In this document: piece after piece, positions 1 through 7,716 of the stretch
How the letters are laid out: every line of letters starts with the position of its first letter
Numbering within the stretch: the stretch's first letter is position 1
DNA from: DATFEN01 sp035691285
GTDB taxonomy: Bacteria > Acidobacteriota > Vicinamibacteria > Fen-336
Reading direction: 5' to 3'
Length of the DNA: 23,720 nucleotides
Assembly (NCBI GenBank): GCA_035691285.1
Contig: DASSJI010000164.1
Location: forward strand, 1 to 23,720
Program-made: the position numbers and the translations under genes
The notes under the pieces: generated by a model
Told to the model about the DNA's origin: nothing
What the model saw: only the letters and a program-made list of their open reading frames with translations
The model's database searches: none

Positions 1-1
1 T

Positions 2-3000
2 TCGGCGAAGCCGGTGGACGGGCGAGCGGACATCTACGCGCTGGGCACGGTGCTCTACGAGTGCCTGGTGGGGCAGCCGCCCTTCAGCGGGGAGTCCCAG
101 GCGGTCCTCTACCGGATCGTCCACGAGTTCCCGCAGTCGCCCCGCGAGCTGGGGGCCGCGGTGGATGCGGAACTGGACATGGTCGTGATGTCCTGCCTCG
201 AGAAGGAGCCGGCCCGACGCCCGCAGCACGCGGCCGAGATAGCGGAAGCGCTCAAGCGTTACCGCTCCCACTTGCGCGACAGCGATCGCGAGCGGTCGGT
301 CACGGGCATGACGCGGAGCTTCCTCGGGATGCGCCCCGCGCTCCAGCCGTTCGTCGGGCGTGCGAAGGAATCGGCGGAGCTCCAGCAGCGGCTGAACGCT
401 GCGATCGCGGGCGATTGCCAGTTCGTCGTCGTGTCCGGGGAGCCCGGGATCGGGAAGACGCGGCTGCTCGAGGAGCTCGCCAACCTGGCGAAGGCCCGTC
501 AGATCCGCGTGCTGCACGGGCGCAGCGTGGAGCAGGACCGGGCCTTCCCCTTCCAGGGCTTCTGCGAGGTGATCCAGGAGCACTTCAGGGACGCGGGCGC
601 GTCCCCGCCCCTCGACTTCTCGGACCTCGCGGCGGATCTCCTCGCGCTCTTCCCGATGCTGAACGAGATCAGCGAGATCCGCACCGCCGCCACGGGGGAG
701 TCGAAGCTGGCGCGCGGCGGGACTGCGGCTCCCGAGAGCCGCACGCAGGTCTTCGAGCTGCTGGCGCGGACGCTCACGCGGATCGCGGGCGGGAAGCCGC
801 TCGTCCTGATCCTCGAGGACCTCCACGGCGCCGACGTGACGATCGAAGCGCTGCCCTACATCGCCACGCGCCTCGGCCCGACGCCCACGCTGATCCTCGG
901 CACCTACCGCACGACGGAAGTGGACGAAAGGCATCCGCTGACGCGCGTGCTGGACTCCTTCCGCGGCGACCGGCGCTTCGCGGCCCTCACCCTGGGCCCC
1001 TTCTCGCCCTCCGAGCACCGTGGCCTCATGGAAACCCTGGTCGGAGGCTCGGAGCTGTCGGAAGTGCTGGTGGAGCGGCTGTTCGATGCGGCGAAGGGCA
1101 ACCCCTTCTTCACCAAGGAGCTGGTGCGATCGCTGCTCGACGCCGGCGGGATCTCGAAGGACGACACCGGCAAGTGGAGCCTGTCCGGCGAGGCGGAGAT
1201 CGCCTCTGCCGCGCTGCCCGCCACCATCCAGCAGGCGGTCGAGAAGAGGCTCCGCCGGCTGCCGGAGGACCTGCGGGAGATCCTGTCCCTGGGGGCGGTG
1301 CTCGGGAAGACGTTCGACTCTCGCGACCTGGAGGCGCTGACCAAGGGGACGGACGTGGACGACGCGATCGACCGGCTCGTGCAGCAGGGCCTCATCGAGG
1401 AGGAGCGCGAGTCCCGCGGCGAGCAGCTCGCCTTCTCGAGCGGCGTCGTGCGCGACGTCCTGTACGGGAGTCTCTCGCCGCGCAAGCGGCGCTCCCTGCA
1501 CCGGCGCTGCGCGGAGGTCCTCGAGGCGCGCCATGGCGGGCGCCTGGACCGCGTGCTCCCGCAGCTCGTGCACCACTTCCACCAGGGCGACGTCCCGGAG
1601 AAGGCGGTCGAATACGGCCTGCGCCTGGCGCGGACGTCGCTGGACGCGTTCAGCGCCGAGGAGGCGGTGCGCTCGGCGAAGACGGCCCTCGACTTCCTCG
1701 ACGAGGAGTGGCAGGGCGACCGCGGTCTGGAGGCCGAGGCCCGGCTGCTCCTCGCCCGCGCACACCGCATGGCGGGAGATGCCGACGGTGCGCTCGAAGA
1801 GGCGGCCGCCGCGGCCCGGATCTTCGAGAGCGCGAGGCCCCAGGGCAGCCCCGCGGCGCTGCTGCTGGCGGCCGAGGTCGCCTGGCAGGCTCGGCGCACG
1901 GAGGAAGCCGGCGCGTGGGTGGACCGGGGCCTGCTGGCCGCGCGCGGCACGGGCGACCCGGACACCCTCAGGCGGCTGCTCTCCCTGGCCACGACGATCG
2001 CCACGCTGCTCGGCGACTACGCCAGGGTCGCCGAGTACCAGGAGGAGGGCGCCCGCCTCGCGCCCGAGGGCAAGGATGCGCCCGCTCCCGAGGCGGTGCC
2101 CGCCGGCGGCCGCCTGCTGGTGGCGCTGGCCAACCCCGTGCGGTCCACGGATCCCACCGGGATCGACGTGACCGAGGAGTTCGAGGTCGCGGCCAACGTC
2201 TACGAGACGCTGCTCCAGACCGATTCGGGCGGTGGCCTCGTCCCCGGCCTGTGCGAGAGGTGGGAGAGCCTCGAGGGCGGGCGGAGCTTCGCGCTCACGC
2301 TCCGCCGCGACGTGCGCTTCTCGGACGGTGTGCCGCTGACTGCGACGGACGTCAAGGCGTCCATCGAGGCGTGCGTGAAGCGGGCAACGGGAGACCTGCC
2401 GCCGGCCTTCGCCGTCATCCGCGGGAGCGGTGCCTGTCGGAGGGGCGACACTGCCGGCATCGAAGGCATCGCCGCCCAGGGCGCGCACACGCTGTCGATC
2501 CACCTCCTGGAACCCCTGCCCATGTATCCGGCGATGCTGACGGCGGGGACGACCGGCATCGTCCGTCCGGCCGGCGAGTCGGGCCGCGACGGAAGCGAGT
2601 TCCTGGGCACGGGGCCCTTCCGGGTCGCGTCCCACGCCCCCGAGCGCGTCGTGCTGGAGCGGAACGCGCGCTACTGGAACGGCGCGCCTCCCCTGCTCGA
2701 GGCGATCGAGTTCCGGGCGGGCCTCTCGGCCACGGCCATCGCCAGGGGCTTCCGCGCGGGCGAGATCGACCTCGCCCGCGACCTGGCGCCCCAGGACCTC
2801 GACGAGGTGCTGCGCGACCCACGCTTCCGCAACAGCATGGTCGAGACGCCGACGAAGACCACCTACTTCGCGACGTTCAACACCAGGAACGGCGCGGTCG
2901 CCGAGAGCCCTGGCCTGCGGCGCGCCCTGGCGCGATCGGTCCGGGCGAGCGAGCTCGTGTGGCGGACGCTCGGCCGCTTCGCGGAGCCCGCCCTGTGCCT

Positions 3001-5074
3001 CATACCGCCGGGCATGCTGGGCCACGACCCGGGCAGGCGCAGCCATCCGCTGACGCCGGCCGAAGCCACCGAGCTGCTGCGCTCGGCCGGCGTGACGGGA
3101 TCCTTGAAGCTGCGCGCCGCCGTCCACCCGCTGCTGCTCGACCGTTACGCGGCACTCCTCGACGCCCTGCTCGCGACCTGGGCGGAGCTTCGGATCCAGG
3201 TGGAGGTCGGGACCGCGACCATGGACGAGTACCTCGCGTGCTACACCGAGAGCCGCGGTTTCGACCTCCGCCTCGGACGCTGGAACGCGGACTACGAGGA
3301 TCCCGACAACTTCACGCACACCCTCTTCCACTCCGAGGCGGGCGGCCTGCGCAACTGGTTCTCCTCGGAGGCGGCCGACCAGCTCCTGCAGGACGCGCGC
3401 GCCGAGGTCCGGCCCGCCGTCCGCGAGAGCCTCTACCGGAGGTTCGAGCACCTGCTGTTCGAGGCGGACGCGCTCGTGCCGCTGTTCTACGACGTCGACT
3501 ATCGCCTGGTCGGCCCGAGGGTCCGCGGTCTGGCGCTCACCGGGACCGCGCCCTTCGTGAACTACGTGGGCCTGGGCAAGGTCGAGGGCGCCGCGGCGCT
3601 GCCCGAGCCGCGCCGGCCGAGCGGCGGGACCCTGCTCGTTCCCATCGCCGGCGTCGTCTCGCAGATCGATCCCGCGCTCGCCGAGACGTTCGAGCAGGCC
3701 GAGGTGGTGCCGACCGTGTTCGAGAGCCTCACCCGCGTCGAGCCCGGCGGCGCGCGCATCGTGCCCTGGCTCGCCGCCGAGTTCAGGACCGAGGAGGCGG
3801 GGCGCGTCTATCGCTTCCGCCTCCGGGACGACGTCCGCTTCCACGACGGGCGTCGCCTGACGGCGCGCGACGTGCGGCACTCGTTCGAGCGGCTCCTGAA
3901 GTGCCGCGAGAGCACGAGCCGCGCGATGTTCGCCCCCATCGTCGGCGCCAAGGCGCTCCTGGAGGGCACGGCCACGGACCTCGAGGGCCTGCGCATCCAC
4001 TCGGCCACCGAGTTCACGATCGAGCTCCGCGAGCCGATCGTCTTCTTCCCCGTGCTCGTCTCCCATCCGGCGGCGGCGATCGTCCCCGAGGGCACCGGCG
4101 ACGGCACGAGCGGCTGGGTGGGCACCGGCCCGTTCCGCGTGGCCGCCTTCGAGCCCGCCAGGCGCCTGGAGCTGGAGCGAAACCGCCGCTACTGGCGCGA
4201 GGGCTATCCGCGCAGCGAGGCCATCGTCTTCTCCTTCGGGGTGCCGCCGGAGGAGATGCTTCAGGGCCTTCGTTCCGGACGCTTCTCGATTGTCTCGGAC
4301 CTGCTGCCCAGCGACGCGGATGCCCTGCGACGTGATCCCGAGTATGCCTCCCGCTACGTGGAGACGCCGCAGCTCGCGACCTACTATGCGGCCTTCAACG
4401 TGCATCGGGGACCGCTCGCGGACAAGGCCCAGCGGCGGCGCCTGGTGGAAGCGGTCGACGTCCCGCGACTGGTGCGCCAGACCCTCGGGCGCGGCGCGAT
4501 CCCGGCGAGCGGCTTCATCCCGCCCGGCCTCCTGGGGCACGATCCGGGAACGCCTGCGCGGCACACGTCTTCCCCCGGGGGCCGATCCGCGCCCGCGTCC
4601 ATCGAGCTCACCGCCGCCGTCCATCCCCTGTTCTTCACGGGCTATTCCGCCCTCGCGCGCGAGCTGACCGGCGCGTTCGCCGAGGCGGGCGTCAAGCTCC
4701 GCACCGTCAACCGGACCATGGACGAGTGGAGGGAAGCGGCCATGATCGCGGGCGTCGACGTGGTCCTGGGGCGCTGGGGCGTCGACTACCTCGACGCGGA
4801 CAGCATCGTCTACGTGCTGCACTCGGAGGGCTGGCTCGGACAGCTCGTGGGCACGCCCGAGCTCAGCCGGCTCATCGAGCGGGGACGAACCGAGGCGGTG
4901 CCGGGAGTGCGCCACGCGATCTACCGCGAGGTGGAGGAGCTGCTCTCCCGGGAATCGCTGCTCCTGCCGCTCTTCCACGAGCAGGCCTACCGCTTCGCCC
5001 GCCCGGAGATCGAAGGCCTGCGCCTGTCCCTCGGCGGAGACGCCGCCTACGAAGAGGTGAGGATCCGGGCCTGA
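2..5074 (+). CDS. Kinase-AAA ATPase-TPR-like-tandem solute-binding fusion protein (5' end outside window)
   Basis: The reading frame is open to the left edge, so the N-terminus, including most of a Ser/Thr kinase domain, is missing. Residues here are counted from the GTG at 14, which is unlikely to be the true start. Residues 1-83 are the C-lobe of a PknB-like kinase (DGRADIYALG, then the CLEKEPARRP helix). Residues about 112-500 are an AAA_16-type signalling ATPase with Walker A GEPGIGKT (142-149) and Walker B VLILED (264-269). Residues about 515-690 are helical and TPR-like. Two SBP_bac_5 (oligopeptide/nickel ABC transporter binding) domains follow, at about 698-1190 and 1200-1686. Each has the N-terminal V-YE(T/S)L motif, a DG-LTA-DV motif and GTGPFRV. 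I see no signal peptide or membrane segment before the binding domains, so they are probably cytoplasmic and sense a ligand rather than feed a transporter. That role is inferred. Domain calls are firm; the function is unknown. Confidence 0.85.
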   Translation, partial: SAKPVDGRADIYALGTVLYECLVGQPPFSGESQAVLYRIVHEFPQSPRELGAAVDAELDMVVMSCLEKEPARRPQHAAEIAEALKRYRSHLRDSDRERSVTGMTRSFLGMRPALQPFVGRAKESAELQQRLNAAIAGDCQFVVVSGEPGIGKTRLLEELANLAKARQIRVLHGRSVEQDRAFPFQGFCEVIQEHFRDAGASPPLDFSDLAADLLALFPMLNEISEIRTAATGESKLARGGTAAPESRTQVFELLARTLTRIAGGKPLVLILEDLHGADVTIEALPYIATRLGPTPTLILGTYRTTEVDERHPLTRVLDSFRGDRRFAALTLGPFSPSEHRGLMETLVGGSELSEVLVERLFDAAKGNPFFTKELVRSLLDAGGISKDDTGKWSLSGEAEIASAALPATIQQAVEKRLRRLPEDLREILSLGAVLGKTFDSRDLEALTKGTDVDDAIDRLVQQGLIEEERESRGEQLAFSSGVVRDVLYGSLSPRKRRSLHRRCAEVLEARHGGRLDRVLPQLVHHFHQGDVPEKAVEYGLRLARTSLDAFSAEEAVRSAKTALDFLDEEWQGDRGLEAEARLLLARAHRMAGDADGALEEAAAAARIFESARPQGSPAALLLAAEVAWQARRTEEAGAWVDRGLLAARGTGDPDTLRRLLSLATTIATLLGDYARVAEYQEEGARLAPEGKDAPAPEAVPAGGRLLVALANPVRSTDPTGIDVTEEFEVAANVYETLLQTDSGGGLVPGLCERWESLEGGRSFALTLRRDVRFSDGVPLTATDVKASIEACVKRATGDLPPAFAVIRGSGACRRGDTAGIEGIAAQGAHTLSIHLLEPLPMYPAMLTAGTTGIVRPAGESGRDGSEFLGTGPFRVASHAPERVVLERNARYWNGAPPLLEAIEFRAGLSATAIARGFRAGEIDLARDLAPQDLDEVLRDPRFRNSMVETPTKTTYFATFNTRNGAVAESPGLRRALARSVRASELVWRTLGRFAEPALCLIPPGMLGHDPGRRSHPLTPAEATELLRSAGVTGSLKLRAAVHPLLLDRYAALLDALLATWAELRIQVEVGTATMDEYLACYTESRGFDLRLGRWNADYEDPDNFTHTLFHSEAGGLRNWFSSEAADQLLQDARAEVRPAVRESLYRRFEHLLFEADALVPLFYDVDYRLVGPRVRGLALTGTAPFVNYVGLGKVEGAAALPEPRRPSGGTLLVPIAGVVSQIDPALAETFEQAEVVPTVFESLTRVEPGGARIVPWLAAEFRTEEAGRVYRFRLRDDVRFHDGRRLTARDVRHSFERLLKCRESTSRAMFAPIVGAKALLEGTATDLEGLRIHSATEFTIELREPIVFFPVLVSHPAAAIVPEGTGDGTSGWVGTGPFRVAAFEPARRLELERNRRYWREGYPRSEAIVFSFGVPPEEMLQGLRSGRFSIVSDLLPSDADALRRDPEYASRYVETPQLATYYAAFNVHRGPLADKAQRRRLVEAVDVPRLVRQTLGRGAIPASGFIPPGLLGHDPGTPARHTSSPGGRSAPASIELTAAVHPLFFTGYSALARELTGAFAEAGVKLRTVNRTMDEWREAAMIAGVDVVLGRWGVDYLDADSIVYVLHSEGWLGQLVGTPELSRLIERGRTEAVPGVRHAIYREVEELLSRESLLLPLFHEQAYRFARPEIEGLRLSLGGDAAYEEVRIRA

Positions 5075-5097
5075 CGGCGACGGCCGGCCAAGAGCCG

Positions 5098-6405
5098 CTA
5101 AGGAGCGGGCGAGGGCCGTGACTGCTGCCGGAAGCGGCGCCAGGCCTCTTCACTGGCGTCGGCCAGCTCGGCGGACAGGCCGACGAGGTCGAGCTTCGGG
5201 AGCGCCGCCGCCAGCGCCTTCCTCACGGTGCCGGCGTCGGAGCGCTTCCGCGGCCGGGCGTGGCCACGCCCGAGCTGCACCCCCACGTCGTACACGATCT
5301 CCTGGAGCGCCTGCGACGACGGCACCGAGGCCACACGGAGCTCCACGTAGTTGTCCGGCCAGGCGTGGAACCAGAAGCCGCGGCCCAAACGCTCCTTGTC
5401 CTCCAGGTATCCGACGTACGAAAACGGCTCGTATGCGAGTGTCGCCTGGGCCACCGTGATGCGCGTCGGTCCCTGCTCGCCTCGCAAGCAGGAGATCTCG
5501 GGCAGGCTGCGGACCTCCTTCAGTTCCAGGATGACGTCGTCCTTCTCCTTGCTCGACGGCCCGTCGATTCGCAGCAGGTAACGCTCGTCGGCGGCGCTGC
5601 CGATGCCGATACCGAGCGTGCCGAGCTTCTTCACGCGAAAGAACGAAACCGGGCGTCCCGCTGCGACGGCGAGCACGGACGCGACCCGCTCCAGCGTCTC
5701 CGGGCTCGGGGCCTTGTCCGGAGGGAACGGGGTCATCAGCGCCTCCGCCCGCGTCAGGCAGGCGAGGCGGTCGTGCTCGAAGCCGCGTCGCAGCTCGCGA
5801 ACCAAGGCTGGCTCGGGCGCAACGCCGCGCGGGTTCTCGAGGGCGCGCGCGTAGCCCCGGAGGAACGTCGCGATCAGGCTGGACCCCTCCGTGAAGGCGC
5901 GCTCCCGGACGGCGAGCTGGACCGAGGTCGCGAAGCGCGCGAGATCGATCAGGGCGGATCCCTCGGTTGAGTCGTCGAAGTCCGTGAGCCCACGACCGTG
6001 GTCGGTCACCGCGTACTGCTCGAGATGGGCGTCGCCGTGGAGGATGACGGAGGGCAGCCCCGCCACGCGCTCGGCGTAGCGCTCGCAGAGGAGGGTCATG
6101 AAGCGCGGGCCGATGCCGCGGAAGTACGAGTGGGGGCTCGCCTCGAGCCGCTCCCGGAGGGCCCGATTTCGCTGCAGCTCCGGCGCGTTCGCCGGTATGA
6201 CCAGCGGCGCCGGGTCGAGGGCTGCCGCCTCGCCCGTGGTGGCGGCGACGCGGGAGACGCCGTGTTCTCGGGCCTGCGCTCGAGCCGGGGCCACCGCCGA
6301 TCCAACGCCTCGAAGTCCCGGCGCGTCGCGGCACGCGATCGCGCCGAGAAGCAGCGCGACCGCTCCCGCGCGGGTTGTCGAGCGATCCATCGACGCGGGG
6401 CTCAT
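5098..6405 (-). CDS. DUF2252 family protein, putative lipoprotein
   Basis: The 435-residue product matches DUF2252, a family with a kinase/phosphotransferase-like core whose biochemical role is not established. The hallmark HGDAHLEQ is at about 123-130 and a TDFDDS acidic motif at 141-146; many relatives have N where this protein has Q after HGDAHLE. I chose the ATG at 6405 (ATG at 6390 is an in-frame alternative). The open frame continues upstream to 6957, but that part overlaps the opposite-strand lipoprotein gene and reads as low-complexity shadow sequence. From either ATG the N-terminus is a short basic stretch, a hydrophobic run (AGAVALLLGAIA) and Cys25, which resembles a lipoprotein signal peptide. 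No clear Shine-Dalgarno sequence precedes either ATG. The gene converges on the kinase-ATPase fusion with 23 nt between stops. The family call is fairly sure; surface location is an inference. Confidence 0.75.
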   Translation of the reverse strand: MSPASMDRSTTRAGAVALLLGAIACRDAPGLRGVGSAVAPARAQAREHGVSRVAATTGEAAALDPAPLVIPANAPELQRNRALRERLEASPHSYFRGIGPRFMTLLCERYAERVAGLPSVILHGDAHLEQYAVTDHGRGLTDFDDSTEGSALIDLARFATSVQLAVRERAFTEGSSLIATFLRGYARALENPRGVAPEPALVRELRRGFEHDRLACLTRAEALMTPFPPDKAPSPETLERVASVLAVAAGRPVSFFRVKKLGTLGIGIGSAADERYLLRIDGPSSKEKDDVILELKEVRSLPEISCLRGEQGPTRITVAQATLAYEPFSYVGYLEDKERLGRGFWFHAWPDNYVELRVASVPSSQALQEIVYDVGVQLGRGHARPRKRSDAGTVRKALAAALPKLDLVGLSAELADASEEAWRRFRQQSRPSPAP

Positions 6406-6409
6406 CGTA

Positions 6410-6438
6410 TCAAGAGTCGGGAGCGGCGGAGCTATACT
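6410..6438 (+). promoter_or_regulatory. Candidate sigma-70 promoter for the LEA lipoprotein gene
   Basis: TATACT at 6433-6438 is a good -10 hexamer in an otherwise GC-rich divergent spacer. The hexamer 17 nt upstream (TCAAGA, 6410-6415) matches the -35 consensus at only three positions. The predicted start lies about 42 nt before the ATG at 6487. Moderate support from the -10 and position only. Confidence 0.4.
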
Positions 6439-6486
6439 CGGTGTCCGGCGTCGCGGACCCTGGCGCCCCTTCCGGAGGTCGGCCCC

Positions 6487-6942
6487 ATGTCCCGTGCGAA
6501 GCGTCTGGTCCTGGCTCTCGTCCCCCTCGCGCTGCCGGCGTGCGCGACCGTCAAGACGCCCACGCTGTCCGTCGAGGCGCTGAAGGTCGGCAAGGTGGGG
6601 ATCACCGGCGTCACCATGGACGTCGGCTTCAAGGTGCGCAATCCCAATCCAGAGCCGCTGGTCATCGAGCGCTTCGAATACGAGCTGTTCCTCAACGGCA
6701 ACCGGCTCGGCCGAGGCTACCAGCCCGACGCCCTCAGCATCGACGGTTTCCGCGAGGAGCGAGTGTCCTCGCGCTTCGACCTGAACTTCCTGGGCGTGCC
6801 GGGAGCCGTGAAGGACCTGCTCGACGACGACCGCGTGAAGGCCCGCGCGAAGGGGACGTTCTTCGTGCGCGAAACGGGAGGGGGACTCAAGAAGCTGAAG
6901 TTCGACGAGGACGCCGAGGTCGACATCCGAAAGGACCGGTGA
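6487..6942 (+). CDS. LEA type 2 (WHy domain) family lipoprotein
   Basis: This 151-residue protein begins with a lipoprotein signal peptide: basic MSRAKR, a hydrophobic stretch, and the lipobox LPAC with Cys19. The mature part is one LEA_2/WHy domain. Its signature is visible at about residues 35-70, where a beta-strand with VRNPNPEPL is followed by ERFEYELFLNGNRLG. Such domains have an Ig-like fold and are linked to desiccation or stress tolerance; in Gram-negative bacteria they are often small envelope lipoproteins of unknown partner. The ATG has a GGAGG ribosome-binding site at 6475-6479, 7 nt upstream. The stop overlaps the GTG start of the next gene, so the two are probably co-transcribed and translationally coupled. 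Family call is good; the role is not known. Confidence 0.85.
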   Translation: MSRAKRLVLALVPLALPACATVKTPTLSVEALKVGKVGITGVTMDVGFKVRNPNPEPLVIERFEYELFLNGNRLGRGYQPDALSIDGFREERVSSRFDLNFLGVPGAVKDLLDDDRVKARAKGTFFVRETGGGLKKLKFDEDAEVDIRKDR

Positions 6943-7715
6943 GGCTGCCCGTCGCATTCACCGCCCACGGCAGCCCCATGAACGCCCTGGGCGAGACGCC
7001 GTTCACGGCCGCCCTCGAGCGCTGGGCGGGATCGTTGACGGAGGCGCGTGCCCTGCTCGTGGTCTCGGCGCACTGGGAGACCCACGGCCTCGCCCTGACG
7101 GGGGCCGCGAGGCCCCGGACGATCCATGACTTCGGTGGCTTCCCGGAGCGTCTCTACGAGATCGAGTATCCAGCGCCGGGCGATCCCGCCCTCGCCCGGG
7201 AGGTCGCGAGCCTCCTGGCCGACGCCGGTCTCGAGGCGCGCGTCGACCCGGACCGCGGCCTCGACCACGGCGCGTGGAGCCCGTTGCTGTTCCTTCGCCC
7301 CGCCGCCGACCTGCCGGTCGTTCAGCTCAGCCTGGACCGCAGCCGGTCGCTCGCGGCGCTCGCCGACGTTGGCCGCGCCCTGCGCCCGCTGCGCGAGCGT
7401 CGGGTGCTCGTGCTCGGCAGCGGCAACCTCGTGCACAACCTGCGGACCGTGGACTTCGGCGACCGCGATGCGCCGGTCGAGGGCTGGTCGCGGGACTTCG
7501 ACGCCTGGGCCAGGGAGCGGCTGCTCGCGTGGGATCTGGAGGCGCTCGCCGCCCCCGAGGACGCGCCCGCCGGCCGCCTGGCCCACCCCACGCGGGAGCA
7601 CTACGCGCCGCTCCTGGTCGTGGCCGGCGCCGCGGATCCCGCTCCCGCGGTGAGCTTTCCCTGGGAAGGTTTCGAGCACGGCACGCTCAGCATGCGCTGC
7701 GTCCAGCTCGACTGA
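6939..7715 (+). CDS. DODA-type (class III extradiol, YgiD-like) ring-opening dioxygenase
   Basis: The 258-residue product has the length and motifs of the LigB/DODA family, which opens catechol-type rings with a His-coordinated metal (Zn or Fe) in the cytoplasm. Conserved histidines are visible in TAHGSP (His10), SAHWET (His45), LDHGAWSPL (His110), NLVHNL (His166) and EHYAPLL (His221). The FGGFPERLYEIEYPAPG segment at about 65-81 is typical of the 4,5-DOPA dioxygenase group. The true substrate cannot be read from sequence. Translation most likely starts at the GTG at 6939, inside the TGA of the upstream LEA gene (GTGA overlap), with AAAGGA just before it. An in-frame ATG codes for residue 14, but starting there would remove the first metal-site histidine. 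The gene ends one nucleotide from the stop of the convergent kinase gene. Confidence 0.87.
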   Translation: MRLPVAFTAHGSPMNALGETPFTAALERWAGSLTEARALLVVSAHWETHGLALTGAARPRTIHDFGGFPERLYEIEYPAPGDPALAREVASLLADAGLEARVDPDRGLDHGAWSPLLFLRPAADLPVVQLSLDRSRSLAALADVGRALRPLRERRVLVLGSGNLVHNLRTVDFGDRDAPVEGWSRDFDAWARERLLAWDLEALAAPEDAPAGRLAHPTREHYAPLLVVAGAADPAPAVSFPWEGFEHGTLSMRCVQLD

Positions 7716-7716
7716 A

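Noticed and set aside
61..4335. 1424-codon open frame in a second plus-strand frame within the kinase-ATPase fusion gene.
   Set aside because: Overlaps a frame with clear kinase, AAA and SBP motifs; its own translation is Arg/Pro/Gly-rich without any motif, so it is a GC-driven shadow.
6406..6957. Upstream extension of the DUF2252 frame by 184 codons.
   Set aside because: It would run antisense through the whole LEA lipoprotein gene and has no family similarity; the signal peptide at 6405 or 6390 marks a better start.
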